A stretch of 64,000 nucleotides of DNA from Megaustenia siamemsis (Eukaryota > Mollusca > Gastropoda > Stylommatophora > Ariophantidae). Made by a program: the position numbers and the translations under genes. A model generated the notes under the pieces. The model saw only the letters and a list, made by a program, of their open reading frames with translations. It had not been told where the DNA came from and ran no database searches. The DNA lies in assembly GCA_032433765.1 (NCBI GenBank), contig JAVIAB010000101.1, forward strand, positions 58,691,092 to 58,755,091. The letters run 5' to 3'. Shown piece after piece: positions 32,931 through 44,879 of the stretch (positions within the stretch are counted from its first letter, which is position 1; each line of letters opens with the position of its first letter).

Positions 32931-35007
32931 TAGCTTGTTTCATAAATCGTGCCCAACTTTTAAAATCGATAGCTTTTTAACCGCTTTTTGTAAGTTGTTC
33001 AAAATTTGCATGTAAATTTATAATGATTAGAACCCAACAGGGAATTAATTTCATAAAAAAAAAACATTTGGTTATTATTGTTGATTATTTGATTTAAATA
33101 AATTTATAACGACCCATTGATGTAGTCAAAACTTAATGTTTACAGTATTTTAAGTTAAAAATAGCGAGTAAAAATCCATACACGGTAAAATTGACGTGTT
33201 TTCATGCTTTTACCGTGGTTTTTTGACACAATTAGACACTTGCAAAAAAGACGAGAAATTGTGTGTTCCATTTCCGTTCATTCATAGGTGGAGACGTGGA
33301 ACAATAACATTTATCATGAGTCTTAAAATGAAATTCTGCAGTTTACAAAACATCGCAATAAAAATGTATGACTATTTTTGCAAAGAGGCTGAACGAGGAA
33401 GATTATTTCATTCTTTAGAAAACCCTGAGAATAGGACAAGACACATTTTGGATTTATCTAAACGGTCATTTATTTAATCGCTGGATTCAAGCACGTGACC
33501 GTCAATGTTCAAAATATACAAAATCACAAGGAAGAGCAAAAATGTTGGATAATTTCGACAGTGAACTTATTAGAAGTGAAATTCGCAAAATGTTGGGTAT
33601 GAATGAAATTGTTACAATAAGAAAATTAAAAGTATCGCTGAAAAGAACAACAGTATTGAAATATCAAAGTCTACATTATGGAGGAATGTGAGAGCTGCAG
33701 GCTTTACATTCAGAAAGTATTCCAATGGACGAAACATCATTTGTGAGAAGCCACATATAGTAGTGATGAGAAGCAAGTACTTACGTGAAGTAAAAGAGGT
33801 GCGCAAGCAAGGTTATGATATTGTGTACTTGGATGAAACATGGATCAATGCTCACCACACTAACCAAAGGGAATGGCAGTCATCAGATTGAAAGATTAAG
33901 AGATTAATACCTAGCAGCAAAATACAGCGCTTGATAATTGCTCATGCAGGTAGTCGACAACATGGACTAATACAGAATGCAGAGCTCATTTTTCTTTCAA
34001 AATCCATAGACAATCGGGATTATCACTCTGAGATGAATGGTCACATATTTAGACATTGGATTGAAAATTCTGTTCTCCCATCACTAGATCGACCATCTTG
34101 CCTAATAATGGACAATGCAGCGTACCACAACATTGTTGCACTTGAAGATAAAGTCCCGACGTCATCCAGTACAAAAGATGCTATTAGGATATGGCTCACA
34201 AAGGAGCACATACAATTTAATAACATGTACTTAAAACCTGAATTACTATCTCTAGTAAAGCAAAAACAAAGGACAAAGATTTTACAAATAGATAAGATTA
34301 TCCAAGAGCACGGTCATATAAGTTTGAGGCTGCCACCTTACCATGCTCATTTAAATCCAATAGAACTAATCTGGGCAAAATTAAAAGGACAAGTGGCAGA
34401 TGAAAATACAACATTCAAAATATCCGATGTAAAGACTCTTGCTAAATGTGAAGACCACGTCTTAAAACAGGAAGAGGAATATTGGAGAAATGATGGTTTG
34501 TGGAATGTTCAACCCCAAACAGTTATTAATCTTTTAGACTCGTCTGATTCAGAATGAAAGTATATAGCCCCCACAATGTTGGCCCCTATATTACCTTACA
34601 TTAGTTCAACAAACGGTCCTTATCAGAACCACACAACTATGAAAATTGGACATACAGGTATACCTTGATATTATCGTCCGTCCTCGAACTGAGAAGACAA
34701 TAATTCTCCTGGTGTTTTGTCTTATTAGGTTATTTCCCCATTACGGCCACGCCTTTACCTAGTTAAAATTAATCATAGACCAGCAACTACGGTAATTTCT
34801 ATTATTTAGGGGTTCACAATTTACAATTTTGACAAACATCAAAGAAATTCGCCGCTTTAAGAAAACAGCAGCTGCAAGATATTTGTTAAATATACATTTA
34901 AAGGGTCTTTTACATTATAATAACATTTGGAAAATTTCAACAGTTTTTAACAAACGGTTACTGAGTAATAGCGTTTTGAAGTTGGGCACGTGATTTGAAA
35001 CGAGCTA
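32931..35007 (+). mobile_element. IS630/Tc1/mariner-type transposon, possibly Sailor-like (DD82E)
   Basis: Terminal inverted repeats are clear. The left end starts TAGCTTGTTTCA and contains GTGCCCAACTT. The right end, reverse-complemented from 35007, starts TAGCTCGTTTCA and also contains GTGCCCAACTT. Weaker similarity continues for about 80 bp. Each end abuts a TA (32929-32930 and 35008-35009), the expected target duplication of this superfamily. The 2.08-kb element contains one broken transposase gene. Confidence 0.88.
33310..34557 (+). pseudogene. DDE transposase of the IS630/Tc1/mariner superfamily, broken
   Basis: The frame from about 33630 to 34557 encodes the catalytic domain, interrupted by one in-frame TGA at 33889-33891. 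An upstream frameshift near 33628 separates it from a part reading IRKMLGMNEIVTIRKLK. Catalytic residues are visible: D in YLDETWINAHHT, D in IMDNAAYHN, and E in PYHAHLNPIELIWAKLKG. Counting residues gives 83 between the second D and the E, far longer than DD34E or DD34D elements and close to the DD82E spacing reported for Sailor elements. The protein would cut and rejoin the element at TA sites, but the stop and frameshift make this copy inactive. The last 208 codons are open without damage. Confidence 0.88.
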
Positions 35008-36035
35008 TAGACACGGATTTCCTATGGGCATTAGAGCGAAATCAAAAATGCAATTTCTTTGCAAATAAAAAAAAATGCCAGAAACGGTTCAATTATAAAA
35101 TGAACCAGATATAATGTAACACGTTTACTTACTTGTTCTGCTGCAGTCTTATTTGTGGAACTTTTTGTGAGATTGATGAATTAGGACGGCAGTGAGGAGA
35201 AGAAAGAAAATGTTCATTTAACTCACTATATTTAAAGGTATAACATAAATGACTAACACATAGTTGGTGTAACAAATAGATTATATCATAGTTCATTGAT
35301 TTATGCAGTAAATTATTCACTTTTCGACCCCCACTTAAAACAATACGAAATACGATCTACTAAGGTATAGTCAACATTCTTTGCTGAGTTATCGCAAAAT
35401 TTTTTTAAATGATAAAACAAAGACGTACTGAGTTCCCCGGAAATCAGATGTTTCCTATGATACAGTTGTATTTTCTTGCTGGTGTCTCTTGAAGCAGCAA
35501 GCAATGAAGGAAATGACATAACATGAACCAGAAATAATAATACTACTAATAAATATTTAAAATAAAAAACCGCCACAATTATAGAAACAAGATTGAGACC
35601 TATCAGAGCGCCCCAGTTAGCGGAAGAACAGATGGGAACCAACTCCCGGAGTGTGAAATTTGTAATGATTTTGATATTTTATTTGTGCTTCAGATTTGAT
35701 GAATACATGTGGATTCTGTCTTTGGGCATGATGTCAAAATAAATGTACATTTTCAATTTGATGATCGAAGGATTTATTTTGTATAGGGATCGGTGAAACA
35801 ATTTTCTGACTTGATTTGTTTTCAATTTTTGACACCCTATCACTGTGAATGGTAATACATATGTTGTTTGTGCTTCAAAATGAAGAAATTAATATAACAA
35901 TATGTATATTTGGATGACATATAAGTACGTAGATGTTGATGCTACTTTTGATTAGAAATATTTTAGTGGAAATTTAGTTTGCGATATCTAAGAGCATTAT
36001 TTCCCGAAGGTGGGAAGATCGATAAATAAAATGAC
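35008..36035. other. Unassigned DNA
   Basis: No gene, RNA or repeat family recognised. A 109-codon minus-strand frame (35642-35313) has one strongly hydrophobic stretch but no family resemblance or conserved copy to support it. Confidence 0.4.
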
Positions 36036-36039
36036 ATCC

Positions 36040-36350
36040 GAAGCAACAAGACAAACGAAATACTATCTCAGATCTCTTCTGCATTCTGTGCTTCAACGCA
36101 ACGTAAAAACTCTCGGCACCTAGAAACACCAATTATAGAGCATGCATTTCTACATTGTGCTCTCAACGCCAAACATGGTTACATGCAACTAAGTATAAAA
36201 AAAAAATAGCTTCTCATCACGGAAATTAGAAGAGCACTTGGACTGGCCAGAACAGGTAGACGAATCAGAAATTATATTATAAGGAAAAGAATAAACACTG
36301 AACAAAAAATAATCTGCATACAAAAAATAAATAAATAAATTGATTTGCCT
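36040..36350 (+). pseudogene. LINE 3' end fragment
   Basis: The plus strand reads IIEHAFLHCALNAKH, then RALGLARTGRRIRNYIIRK across a frame change. These are blocks found at the C-terminus of RNase H-bearing LINEs, after a zinc-binding motif. It ends in a TAAA-rich tail around 36330-36340. Confidence 0.55.
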
Positions 36351-36928
36351 AACTAGAAAGAATGCCGTGTTATTCCTTACTATCTATCTATCTATTGACT
36401 TTTCGAGACGTAACCGGCCTATAGGGCATAGACCCATATACTTTTCCTCTTATCTAAAATTTTATTCTAGCATTATTTTATACTTTACCATTCAGGGAAT
36501 ATATTGAAAGAGGTAATGGGGAAGAGTTATACACAAACTCAGAGTAAGCTGGGCCGACTACATCAAAGAAAGGCTGCAACATCAATTCACAATGGTTGAA
36601 GCCGCCAAAATTAAGAGAATCAGAACTTTGTATCTCTCTCAACATCGAAACAGGTAAAAGAAGGAAGTGAAGAGAAAAGAAACAGCGAGTCAGAGAATAA
36701 ATGATGTACATGTCCGCAAGTTACATGGAGTCACTTTAAACAAACATAATGTGAAACGATGGCCATTTTTGACTTACTCATTTTCTGTTTCTCTCTTTTC
36801 TACGTTTTCTCTCTCTACTACGTCTTGTTCCTCTTCTACCTCTTGTTCATGTTCTCCCTCTAGAGCTGGAAGTAAAAGTGAGATAAAGTTTAAATAAAAG
36901 CAGCTGGTATTACATAACTTTTAATATA

Positions 36929-37090
<162 letters not shown>

Positions 37091-37334
37091 TATATATGTC
37101 CATTCTTTGGTGTTATCTTACCATATTTTTTTTACAAGTCTCGCTCCATGCCATCCTTGAAGAATAGTCCAGATCACACAAGATGATCGAGATACGTGAC
37201 AAAACCATTTCTTTTGTTATTTTTAACAAAAATCAAAAGATTATATTGGACTCTGATTACTTATGTTCTTTAGCAAACTATTTTATTCCTGTAACGATCT
37301 CGGTATAGATAACTAAAACGTCAACCACCGCAGA

Positions 37335-37440
37335 ACTGGAGTCGTCACTTGCTGGACACTGCAAGGACTTGCTGAGGAGGGATCTGAGCACCTATGGACA
37401 TGTTCGGAGTGCAATGATGATGACCACAAAAAACTCAATA
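37335..37440 (+). pseudogene. LINE family 4 tail fragment
   Basis: The stretch encoding GLAEEGSEHLWTCSECNDDD matches the minus-strand tail at 62520-62620 (DFLRRGSEHLWTCLECSEDV). It is therefore a dispersed retroelement fragment. Confidence 0.6.
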
Positions 37441-37637
37441 ACCCAAAGCATAATAATTCCAAATCTTGGATTTTATTCTGCCGGTCTACAATAAGGATCC
37501 ATATTTCACAAACTTAATCATTTTGGAGTAGCAATCCATATTTTGTCTCAAAGATTGCGTACTTCATGTTATCACAAACACAGATATTGTAAACATTAAA
37601 ACAATAACAACTCATTGACTTCATGTAATAAACTTAC

Positions 37638-37791
37638 GTTCGTCTATAAGATCACGAGTTATTGGTTGCAGTACATCAGCGATATCAGCTTTGTCATCGT
37701 TATAATGGTCTAATCTATGGTTCGGTACGCGAAGAGCCACAGAGAAAACATAAAGCACAGCAATACATGCCAATAGAAGGAGTCGCTTCAT
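37638..37791 (-). CDS. Candidate first coding exon of a small secreted protein
   Basis: The minus strand has an ATG at 37791 opening a 51-codon exon. The first 20 residues (MKRLLLLACIAVLYVFSVAL) form a textbook signal peptide: two basic residues, a long hydrophobic core and small residues before a likely cleavage site. An acidic, proline-containing segment follows. The exon ends at 37638 in a consensus donor GAAC-GTAAGT and leaves phase 1. Without splicing, the frame would stop about six codons into the intron. The next exon is not identified, and the family is not recognised. The shape fits a secreted peptide or protein precursor. No other copy is in the window, which argues for a host gene rather than a repeat. 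The signal peptide and donor are seen; expression is inferred. Confidence 0.5.
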
Positions 37792-38940
37792 CTCAAAGTT
37801 CTGTTCTCTGGATAACCTGAGTAGCCTTGAGGTTAGAGTCTGAATCAATGACGTGTCTGTGAGAAAGTTCATAGAGGGTTCATTACAATTTGTGATAATC
37901 CTAGAAAATGTAAATATTCTAAAAATGTGACAACAGTTTGTGGAGAAGGCCTGAACCTATTAAATGTTAACTGCTCTTTTGTCTGGACTAAACTTAGTTT
38001 TATGATTCTAGAAATAAAAAAGCCCCGCTCATTCATTCTTTCAATTTCCTCTCGGACCGAAGACGGCACGTAGGGCGGAAGTGATATTTCTCCGCGATTG
38101 ACGATTTATTTCTTGTTGTGGTAGGTTTCTTTGTCCCATGGTTGAGCCGTCCCTAAATAGTGTTCTTCATAGCGATTCTTGAGATCTGCATCATTTTCTT
38201 ACATTTATGAATAGCTAATGGCGAAATCTTTCTTCATTCTTTCTCAGAACATGACCGATGTATTTCGGAAGCCCCCTTCTCATAAAGCTGGACACATTCT
38301 TGTTTCAAGTCATCTTTTAACAACTCGTTTGAAATGCATTTTTTTAAACGTATGCTTAAAATCCTACATAGGTTTTTTTCGAAGCCGATCAAATTCGCAT
38401 CTGGGGAACTGGGTGCGTCCTGAGGCAAGACGACGGCCTCGAGACAGATAGGTTGTGGGTTCAATTCCTGGCTGCAGCCGGTTGGGTATTTTATTTTTGA
38501 TTTCTCTCTGCGGCAACAACCCTTGGTCTCAGCAGCGAGGCCAGGCTTGAAACATCAAATACAAAATATGAGTACCACAGAAGTCGGAGTTATCTGCCTG
38601 TGCAGCGAAGGACACCTGTGTTCACGGCTGCCATAGAAAAATGGATTAATACGAAACCCTCAGTTCCTAGGGACCACGTCAAATGTAAAAGCTGGCTAAC
38701 GAAAAAAACAAACAAATAAACAAACACATTATCATCTTAGGTCCTCGTGGATTTCAAAAATGTATTTTCGTACGTTGGCTTTGTTTAGGACAATAGTTGA
38801 GCAATGTACCGGGTTTTTTTTTTCTTGAGAACTTTGGATCTCCGCATATTCATTACTTTGTTCAACGCATTTTTATGCTAGTGGCATTTATTTAAGTTGT
38901 TTACGTCATGACATCGTTTGGTGACTAGCCGTGGAGTGTA

Positions 38941-39195
38941 AAAAGTAAAAGTAAAGTACCCCCGTCACGCCAAGTGGCGTGTAGGGAAATATGGTGTTAG
39001 TGACCCTATATTTTACAGACCTTCAGCACATGATTTTTGGGGTAATGTGGTCAGTATTACGCCCGTGCTGCTTTACTTTCCCAGAAAAAATCCGGTACCC
39101 ATTTAAGGCTGGGTGAACCCGGAGCCGTCGGTTGGGATCGAACCCTACCCTTGTCCGTGGTAGTCCAGTTCATTAACACTGAGCTATCGCGGCTC
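38941..39195 (-). mobile_element. SINE family 1
   Basis: Minus-strand copy flanked by a perfect 14-bp target duplication AGCCGTGGAGTGTA (38927-38940 and 39196-39209). A and B boxes are intact, and it is nearly identical to the copy at 24691-24950. Confidence 0.95.
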
Positions 39196-39282
39196 AGCCG
39201 TGGAGTGTAGTGGAACGGTAATGCGATGAGGAGGTAGTTTATCAGGAAATCTTTCTATAAAACATTGAACAGTTTGATCTAT

Positions 39283-39718
39283 ACTATACTATTACTATAC
39301 TATACTATACTATACTATACTATACTATACTATACTATACTATACTATACTATACTATACTATACTATACTATACTATACTATACTATACTATACTATAC
39401 TATACTATACTATACTATACTATACTATACTATACTATACTATACTATACTATACTATACTATACTATACTATACTATACTATACTATACTATACTATAC
39501 TATACTATACTATACTATACTATACTATACTATACTGTGCTATACTGTACTATACTGTACTATACTGTACTATACTGTACTGTACTATACTATACTATAC
39601 TATACTATACTATACTATACTATACTATACTATACTATACTATACTATACTATACTATACTATACTATACTATACTATACTATACTATACTATACTATAC
39701 TATACTATACTATACTAT
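39283..39718. repeat. (TATAC)n pentanucleotide microsatellite
   Basis: About 435 bp, roughly 87 units of TATAC/ACTAT. It is pure except for a block of TGTAC-type variants at about 39536-39583. Because five is coprime to three, the frame repeats every 15 bases, giving a long spurious open frame of Ile-Leu-Tyr-Tyr-Thr repeats. Confidence 0.98.
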
Positions 39719-39722
39719 AATA

Positions 39723-40500
39723 GTGAAAATGAGTTATAAGAAATGTTAGACATTATAGTTAAAGAAAGCACAAATAAAGGACTCAAACTTAATAGATAAA
39801 AGACAGAAGAAATGATAACAACAAAGAAAAAGACATGAATTATATGCACAATAAAGACATATGGAACAATATTAAAACATATAAATAAATGTAAATATTT
39901 GGAAACATGGATATCCTCAGATGTTCGATGTACAACATAAGTAAGATGATGAATGGCGCAGGCAAAAGTAGCTTTCCCAAAAATGAGGAAGACGTGATTT
40001 TTTTTTTTTTTTTGACACAGAAAGAAGAAAACGAGTTCTTAAAAATGTTATGTAGACCCAGTCTTAACATATGGATATGAATCATGGACACCAGGACAAC
40101 AGAAAAGAAAATCACTGGAGGTTGCACAAATGTGGCATTTTTTTCAGAAGAATATTGAGAATACCATGTACAGCTGAGAAGAGTAATGACAACTTTTTAA
40201 AAGAGGCCAAAGTCAAAATAGATCTAATAACCAATATTGGAAAAAAACAAGCATTTTTTTGTGGTCATGCCGTGAGAAGGGAATATATTGTAACAACATT
40301 GAAAATTGAGGAACAAAGAGGTAGATGGGAGCAAAGAGAAAAGTTAGCAGTCAGCTTAAGAGAATGGTTTACCAGAAGGTAAACAATATAAATCATAAAT
40401 TACTGTCGAGATCAAAAGTTGTGGAGAGACATGGTCACCTACGCCGGCAAGTACGGTATTTGATGAGGATCATGATGATGATGCTTATAAATAATTCAGA
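39723..40500 (+). pseudogene. LINE family 2, C-terminal half
   Basis: The plus strand reads, across broken frames, LDIIVKESTNKGLKLN, then a YGYESW block near 40070, FFRRILRIPCTAEKSNDNFL near 40140-40200, and FCGHAVRREYIVTTLKIEEQ. The sense 3' end carries ATGATGATG near 40470-40485. It begins immediately where the TATAC microsatellite stops. Confidence 0.75.
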
Positions 40501-40714
40501 ACGTCTGTGGTCATCGTCATTCATCTGATTTGTGAAGAAAAACAATCCTTTATGAAACTGCGTGCTTCATAGTTCTCGGTATTTGGTTGTACTGCGCAGT
40601 TCCCTCATAACAGTGGGAAAAACGGACCCGCAGTGAAAAGAAGCTCTGTCGATCACGTCATATATGTAGGGAAAAATGTAAATAAAATAATCGTGGCCTC
40701 AAGATACAAGTTCG

Positions 40715-41595
40715 GTGACAGTGAATGAAGTTCATCATCAGATTGAGCCATATAGGCTGGCGTCGGCGATCATGTTCTTCCCCAATCTTCTTTCTACCGT
40801 GCATCGTATCAGTTCTTTTGTTCACTGCTTTCCATGCCAAAACCAAGCCATCCAGTATTTTCTCTCTTTGTCGTCCACGATCTTCATTTCCCTGCATTTT
40901 GTTTCCAGTTGTAACCAGGTATTCTAACTTTCCTCTGCTCGTGTTGTGCCCGCAACAATGTTGATTGTTTTTTTTTTTTTCTTGTCTTTCTAAGCAGCTC
41001 CATTTCTGTGTTGACCTCTTTGATAATTTTATCGTTGGTCTTTTATCTATCCAGGGAACTTTCCATATTCTTCAGAGAAATCCCATCTCTGTAGCCTCTA
41101 ATATTCTTTTAATTTTTGTTTAGTCCATAAATCATCGCTTCTATAGGTCAGACTGGTTCTACATAGCATCGATGAACTCTCTTTCTCACTACTATTGACA
41201 TAGATGTGTTGTAAACGATGTTTTCCATTTTCTGAAATGGTTTACTGCGCTATTCTTGTTTTATTTCTGTGGTGTATCTTACATCTGATATTATTATTGT
41301 GCCCAAGTATTTGACGCGTCGCACTTGTTTCCGATTTGTCCTGTTTATTTTTATGCTGCAGGATGTTGATGAGTGTTTCTTTGATATGACGTTTACTTCT
41401 GTTTTCTTTACTATTTAGACTGAGACTTTTCTTGCTGCCTTATTTTCATATTATGTCAATCATTACTTGTAGATCCTACTCTGTCTCTGCTATGAAGACC
41501 GTGTCATCCGCATATTGCAAAGTAGTTATGTTGTGACTGTTGACTTCATTTCCTTTAATATCTACTACTGATGTCATATATTTTCGCTGAAAGGT
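40715..41595 (-). pseudogene. LINE family 2, reverse transcriptase C-terminal half
   Basis: Minus strand. An active-site block reading LQYADDTVFIAE lies near 41500, a SLNSKE block near 41420, and a terminal REKILDGLVLAWKAVNKRTD stretch at 40860-40800. Several frame changes separate them, and the copy is inactive. Confidence 0.75.
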
Positions 41596-42329
41596 GACAA
41601 CACACAGAAATAAAGAGAATGACTACAATTTTTTTTAAAGTCACAAACAGCATGTGCATTGCAGACAAAAAAAGGAAAAATGCAAACAGACAAATACAAA
41701 TACAATAGTTCGATGGCAGGAATATATAACAGAACTATTTCATGATCAATGGGACACGAAACCAATTATAACATGTACATCAGGCTATACAATCCTAAAA
41801 TCGGAAGATAAAATAAAAGTTATACAAAGAAAAAGGGAAAAGCAGCAGGATTGGACAACATACATATATAGATGATACAGGAACTAGAAGATTTTGGCAT
41901 TGAAGTGATCACATACATATGCAACGACATATTCCATACCAGATACATACCAAATGAACTAAAAACGTCAATTTTAATTACAATGCCAAAAAAAGAACGA
42001 TGAGATTGAATGCAGTGACTTTAGAAAAATAAGCCTAATGAGCCATGTTACAAAAATCTTACTAAACCTTATACAAGGAAGGATTCAGAATAAAATCAAT
42101 ATCGATTTAGAAGAGCAGCAATTTGGATTTAGAAAAAAACAGTGGGACAAAAAGGAGCCATATTCTGCATAAGACATTGATCGAAAAGTACACAGACTAA
42201 ACAAACCATTATATGCCTGCTTCATAGACTACACCAAAGCTTTTGATAGAATACACCATAAACAACTTAAAGAACGCCTTAAAAATATGCATCTAGATGG
42301 CACGGATAAACGACTAATATGTAATGTAT
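41596..42329 (+). pseudogene. LINE family 1, left part of a split copy
   Basis: The plus strand shows VRWQEYITELFHDQWDTKP near 41708-41765, then MSHVTKILLNLIQGRIQNKI near 42040-42100 and YACFIDYTKAFDRIHHKQL near 42210-42270. These match the family 1 reverse transcriptase at 22951-23607. The copy is interrupted at about 42330 by a minus-strand family 2 insertion and resumes at about 43236. Confidence 0.8.
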
Positions 42330-43235
42330 CATCATCAAGTACCGGGCCAAGTGGCGTAGGTGATCATGTCTCTCCACAACTTTCGATCTCGGCAGCTATT
42401 TATCATTTCTGTTGTTGACCTTCTGCCTCTTCTTTCTTTATCTTCCTTCTGTTGTTGACCTTCTGCCAAGTCATTCTCTTAAGCTGTCAGTTTTTTTTTC
42501 TCTTTGCTTCCCTCTATCTCTTCATCCCTCAATTTTTCCAGTTGTTACAATATATTCAAATTGTTCTCTTCTCATTACATGACCAAAAATGATGATTGTC
42601 TCTTCCTAACATTGGAAATTAGCTCTCTTTTTGTTTTGACCTCTCTCAGAACCTCTCAATTACTCTTCTTAGCTGTCCATGGTATTCTCAACATTCTTCT
42701 GTAAAACCACATTTCTACAGACTCCAGTGATTTTCTTGTTTGTTGTCCTATTGTCCATGACTCGCATCCACATGTTAAGACTGGCTCTACATAACATTTA
42801 AGAACTCTTTTTCTTGTTTCTAGTGTCAAAAATGGATTGCATAGTATTTTCCTAATTTTTTTTTTGAAAGCTGCCTTTGCCTGAGCCATTCTGCATCTCA
42901 CCTCTTTTGTACATCTTCCGTCTGAGGTTAACAAAGTTCCCAAATATTTAAATTCATTTACCTGTTTTAATATTGTTCTACTTGTCTTTATTTTGCACTG
43001 AGGTGATGTCTTTTTCTTTGTTGTTACCATTACCTCTGTCTTTTTGCTATTAAGGCTGAGTCCTTTATTTTTGCTTTCTTTCACTATAATGCCCAACATT
43101 TCTTGTAACTCATTTTCACTCATATCGATTAAGACTGTTTCATCAGTATACCTTAGATTATTTATATTATGACCTCCAATTGTTATTCCAGGCATGCCCC
43201 TTATGGATCTTAACATAATCTCACTATAAATATTA
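42330..43235 (-). mobile_element. LINE family 2 fragment nested in LINE family 1
   Basis: Minus strand. Positions 43267-42656 stay open for 203 codons covering the reverse transcriptase active site and C-terminal domain. The catalytic YxDD is changed to YTDE (NNLRYTDETVLID). The KKIRKILCNPF and MWFYRRMLRIPWTAKKSN blocks follow. The sense 3' end at 42331-42340 is a GATGATGATAC-like tail. It splits a family 1 copy, so it is younger than that copy. Confidence 0.8.
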
Positions 43236-43850
43236 TGTTTACTGGGAGGAAATATCAATAATAACATATAACAAATATAATTCTACACCAATTGATATAA
43301 AATAGAGCAGTAATACAGGGATGCATCCTATCACCAATCTTGTTCAATCTATACACTAAGCAAATCTTTAAAATCATCATAGATATACCAATCCTGAATG
43401 TTGAATTAAAGATAATAAATAACCAAAGATATACAGATGATACTTTATTACGAGCAGAAAATGCTAAAGATCTACAATAATTACTTAATTAAGTAAACAA
43501 GATACATAATATGGATTAGATGTAAATATCTAAAAGGTTACAACTATGATCATAAACAAAGAAGATACTCAAAACCTACAAGTGGTTATCAAAATTGAAG
43601 TAATGGACTGGAAACAGTCCAGGGCTACAACTACCTTGTATATTCTATAACCATCGATGGAACACATGTAAAACTGAAATACGCAAAAAAATATAACTGG
43701 CAAAAAAAAAAAAAAGCAATTTAAATATACCAACATCATGACAAAAATATCCAGGCCTAAAATTAAGAATTGCAAAATGTTATATCTTCTCAGTATTCCT
43801 GATTGGTAGAGAAATATTACCATTAGACAAGGAAACATTTTGTAATGGAT
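43236..43850 (+). pseudogene. LINE family 1, right part of the split copy
   Basis: The sequence resumes with TACTGGGAGGAAATA, matching the family 1 sense strand directly after the 42329 breakpoint. It runs through GCATCCTATCACCAATCTTG (the QGCxLSPILFNLY block) and a degenerate active site near 43435. It ends around the family C-terminal KCYIFSVF block near 43780. Confidence 0.78.
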
Positions 43851-44119
43851 GTCTCTCTCTTTCTCAATGCTCGAATTACTTTTATTACATTCTTGTGCCT
43901 ATACTTTGATTTCATTTTTTTTAAATTTGGGTTTGCAATAACATTGAAGGCTACAGTGAAATAATGTGAAAGGTGTCCCTTTTTAACGCACACAAATACA
44001 AAATATGTGAAGTGTTGATTTACGTCCGTCATTTTAACTTATAAACACAGGTACTTTAAAAATTACTGAGATTTAAACGTATCAACTTTGCTAACACATT
44101 TTGCTTTGAATGGTTCAGG

Positions 44120-44440
44120 TTGGACTCATGTCATCATCAACATCATCAGATAACATTCATACTGGCGTAGGTACCTGATGCCTAGAGCTTGTCTCTCCAC
44201 AACTTTCGGTCTCGTCAGTTAGTTATCATTTCTGCTATTGACCTTCTGCCAAACCATTCTTTTAGTATGTCTGCTATCTTTTCTCTTTGCTTCCCTCTAT
44301 CTCTTTGTCCCTTAATTTTTTTCCAGTTGTCACAATATATTATGCTGTCCCTTTCTCATTTCATGGCAAAAAGCATAACATGATGATTGGTTCTTCCACA
44401 TTTTGGATATTAGCTTCCCAAATATTTAAATTCCTTCAAG
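44120..44440 (-). pseudogene. LINE family 2, 3' terminal fragment
   Basis: Minus-strand 3' end of family 2, with CATCATCAACATCATCAG (sense GAT-rich tail) at 44131-44150. The stretch TGTCTCTCCACAACTTTCGG is shared with 42370-42390. Confidence 0.7.
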
Positions 44441-44607
44441 TAAACTGTGTAGTAAACTAAAATGATGGCAGTCATTACTTTTTATTTGTTCTTGTAAAAT
44501 CTTATAGAATGAATAAAACAATTCATGAGATATGTGATTAGTTAGTCGAAAACTAAAACAAAAAGTGTAGTTAAAATTAATATCAGTGACGCTAGCTACA
44601 TTCTGAG

Positions 44608-44857
44608 CCGCGATAGCTCAGTGGTTAGTGAACTGAACTACAAAGGACAAGGGGTAGGGTTCGATCCCAACCGATGGCTTCCGGGTTCACCCAGCCTTAA
44701 ATGGGTACCGGATTTTTTTTCTGGGAAAGTAAAGCAGCACGGGCGTAATACCGACCATATTACCCCAAAAATCATGTGCTGAAGGTATGTAAAATATAGG
44801 GTCACTATCACCATATTTCCCTATACGCCATTTGGCGTGACGGGGGTACTTGTAAGT
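44608..44857 (+). mobile_element. SINE family 1
   Basis: Plus-strand copy with an intact A box (TAGCTCAGTGGTTAGTG) and B box (GGTTCGATCCC). The flanks carry an imperfect target duplication (AGCTACATTCT on the left, AGTTACATTCC on the right near 44864-44874). Confidence 0.92.
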
Positions 44858-44879
44858 GTGTCGTAGTTACATTCCAAGG

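Noticed and set aside
35313..35642. 109-codon hydrophobic minus-strand frame as a membrane protein gene
   Set aside because: One hydrophobic run only, no family resemblance, no splice or promoter support.
38225..38464. Possible Tc1-type transposase C-terminus on the minus strand (APSSPDANLIGFEKNLCRI)
   Set aside because: It faintly resembles the SPDLNPIENLW block, but key residues differ and no terminal repeats or other motifs are nearby.
38434..38700. Another tRNA-derived SINE with GGTTCAATTCCTGG
   Set aside because: A B-box-like word is present but no A box, target duplication or second copy was found in the window.
39265..39720. 151-codon open frame of Ile-Leu-Tyr-Tyr-Thr repeats
   Set aside because: It is a translation of the (TATAC)n microsatellite, open only because the repeat lacks stops in that phase.
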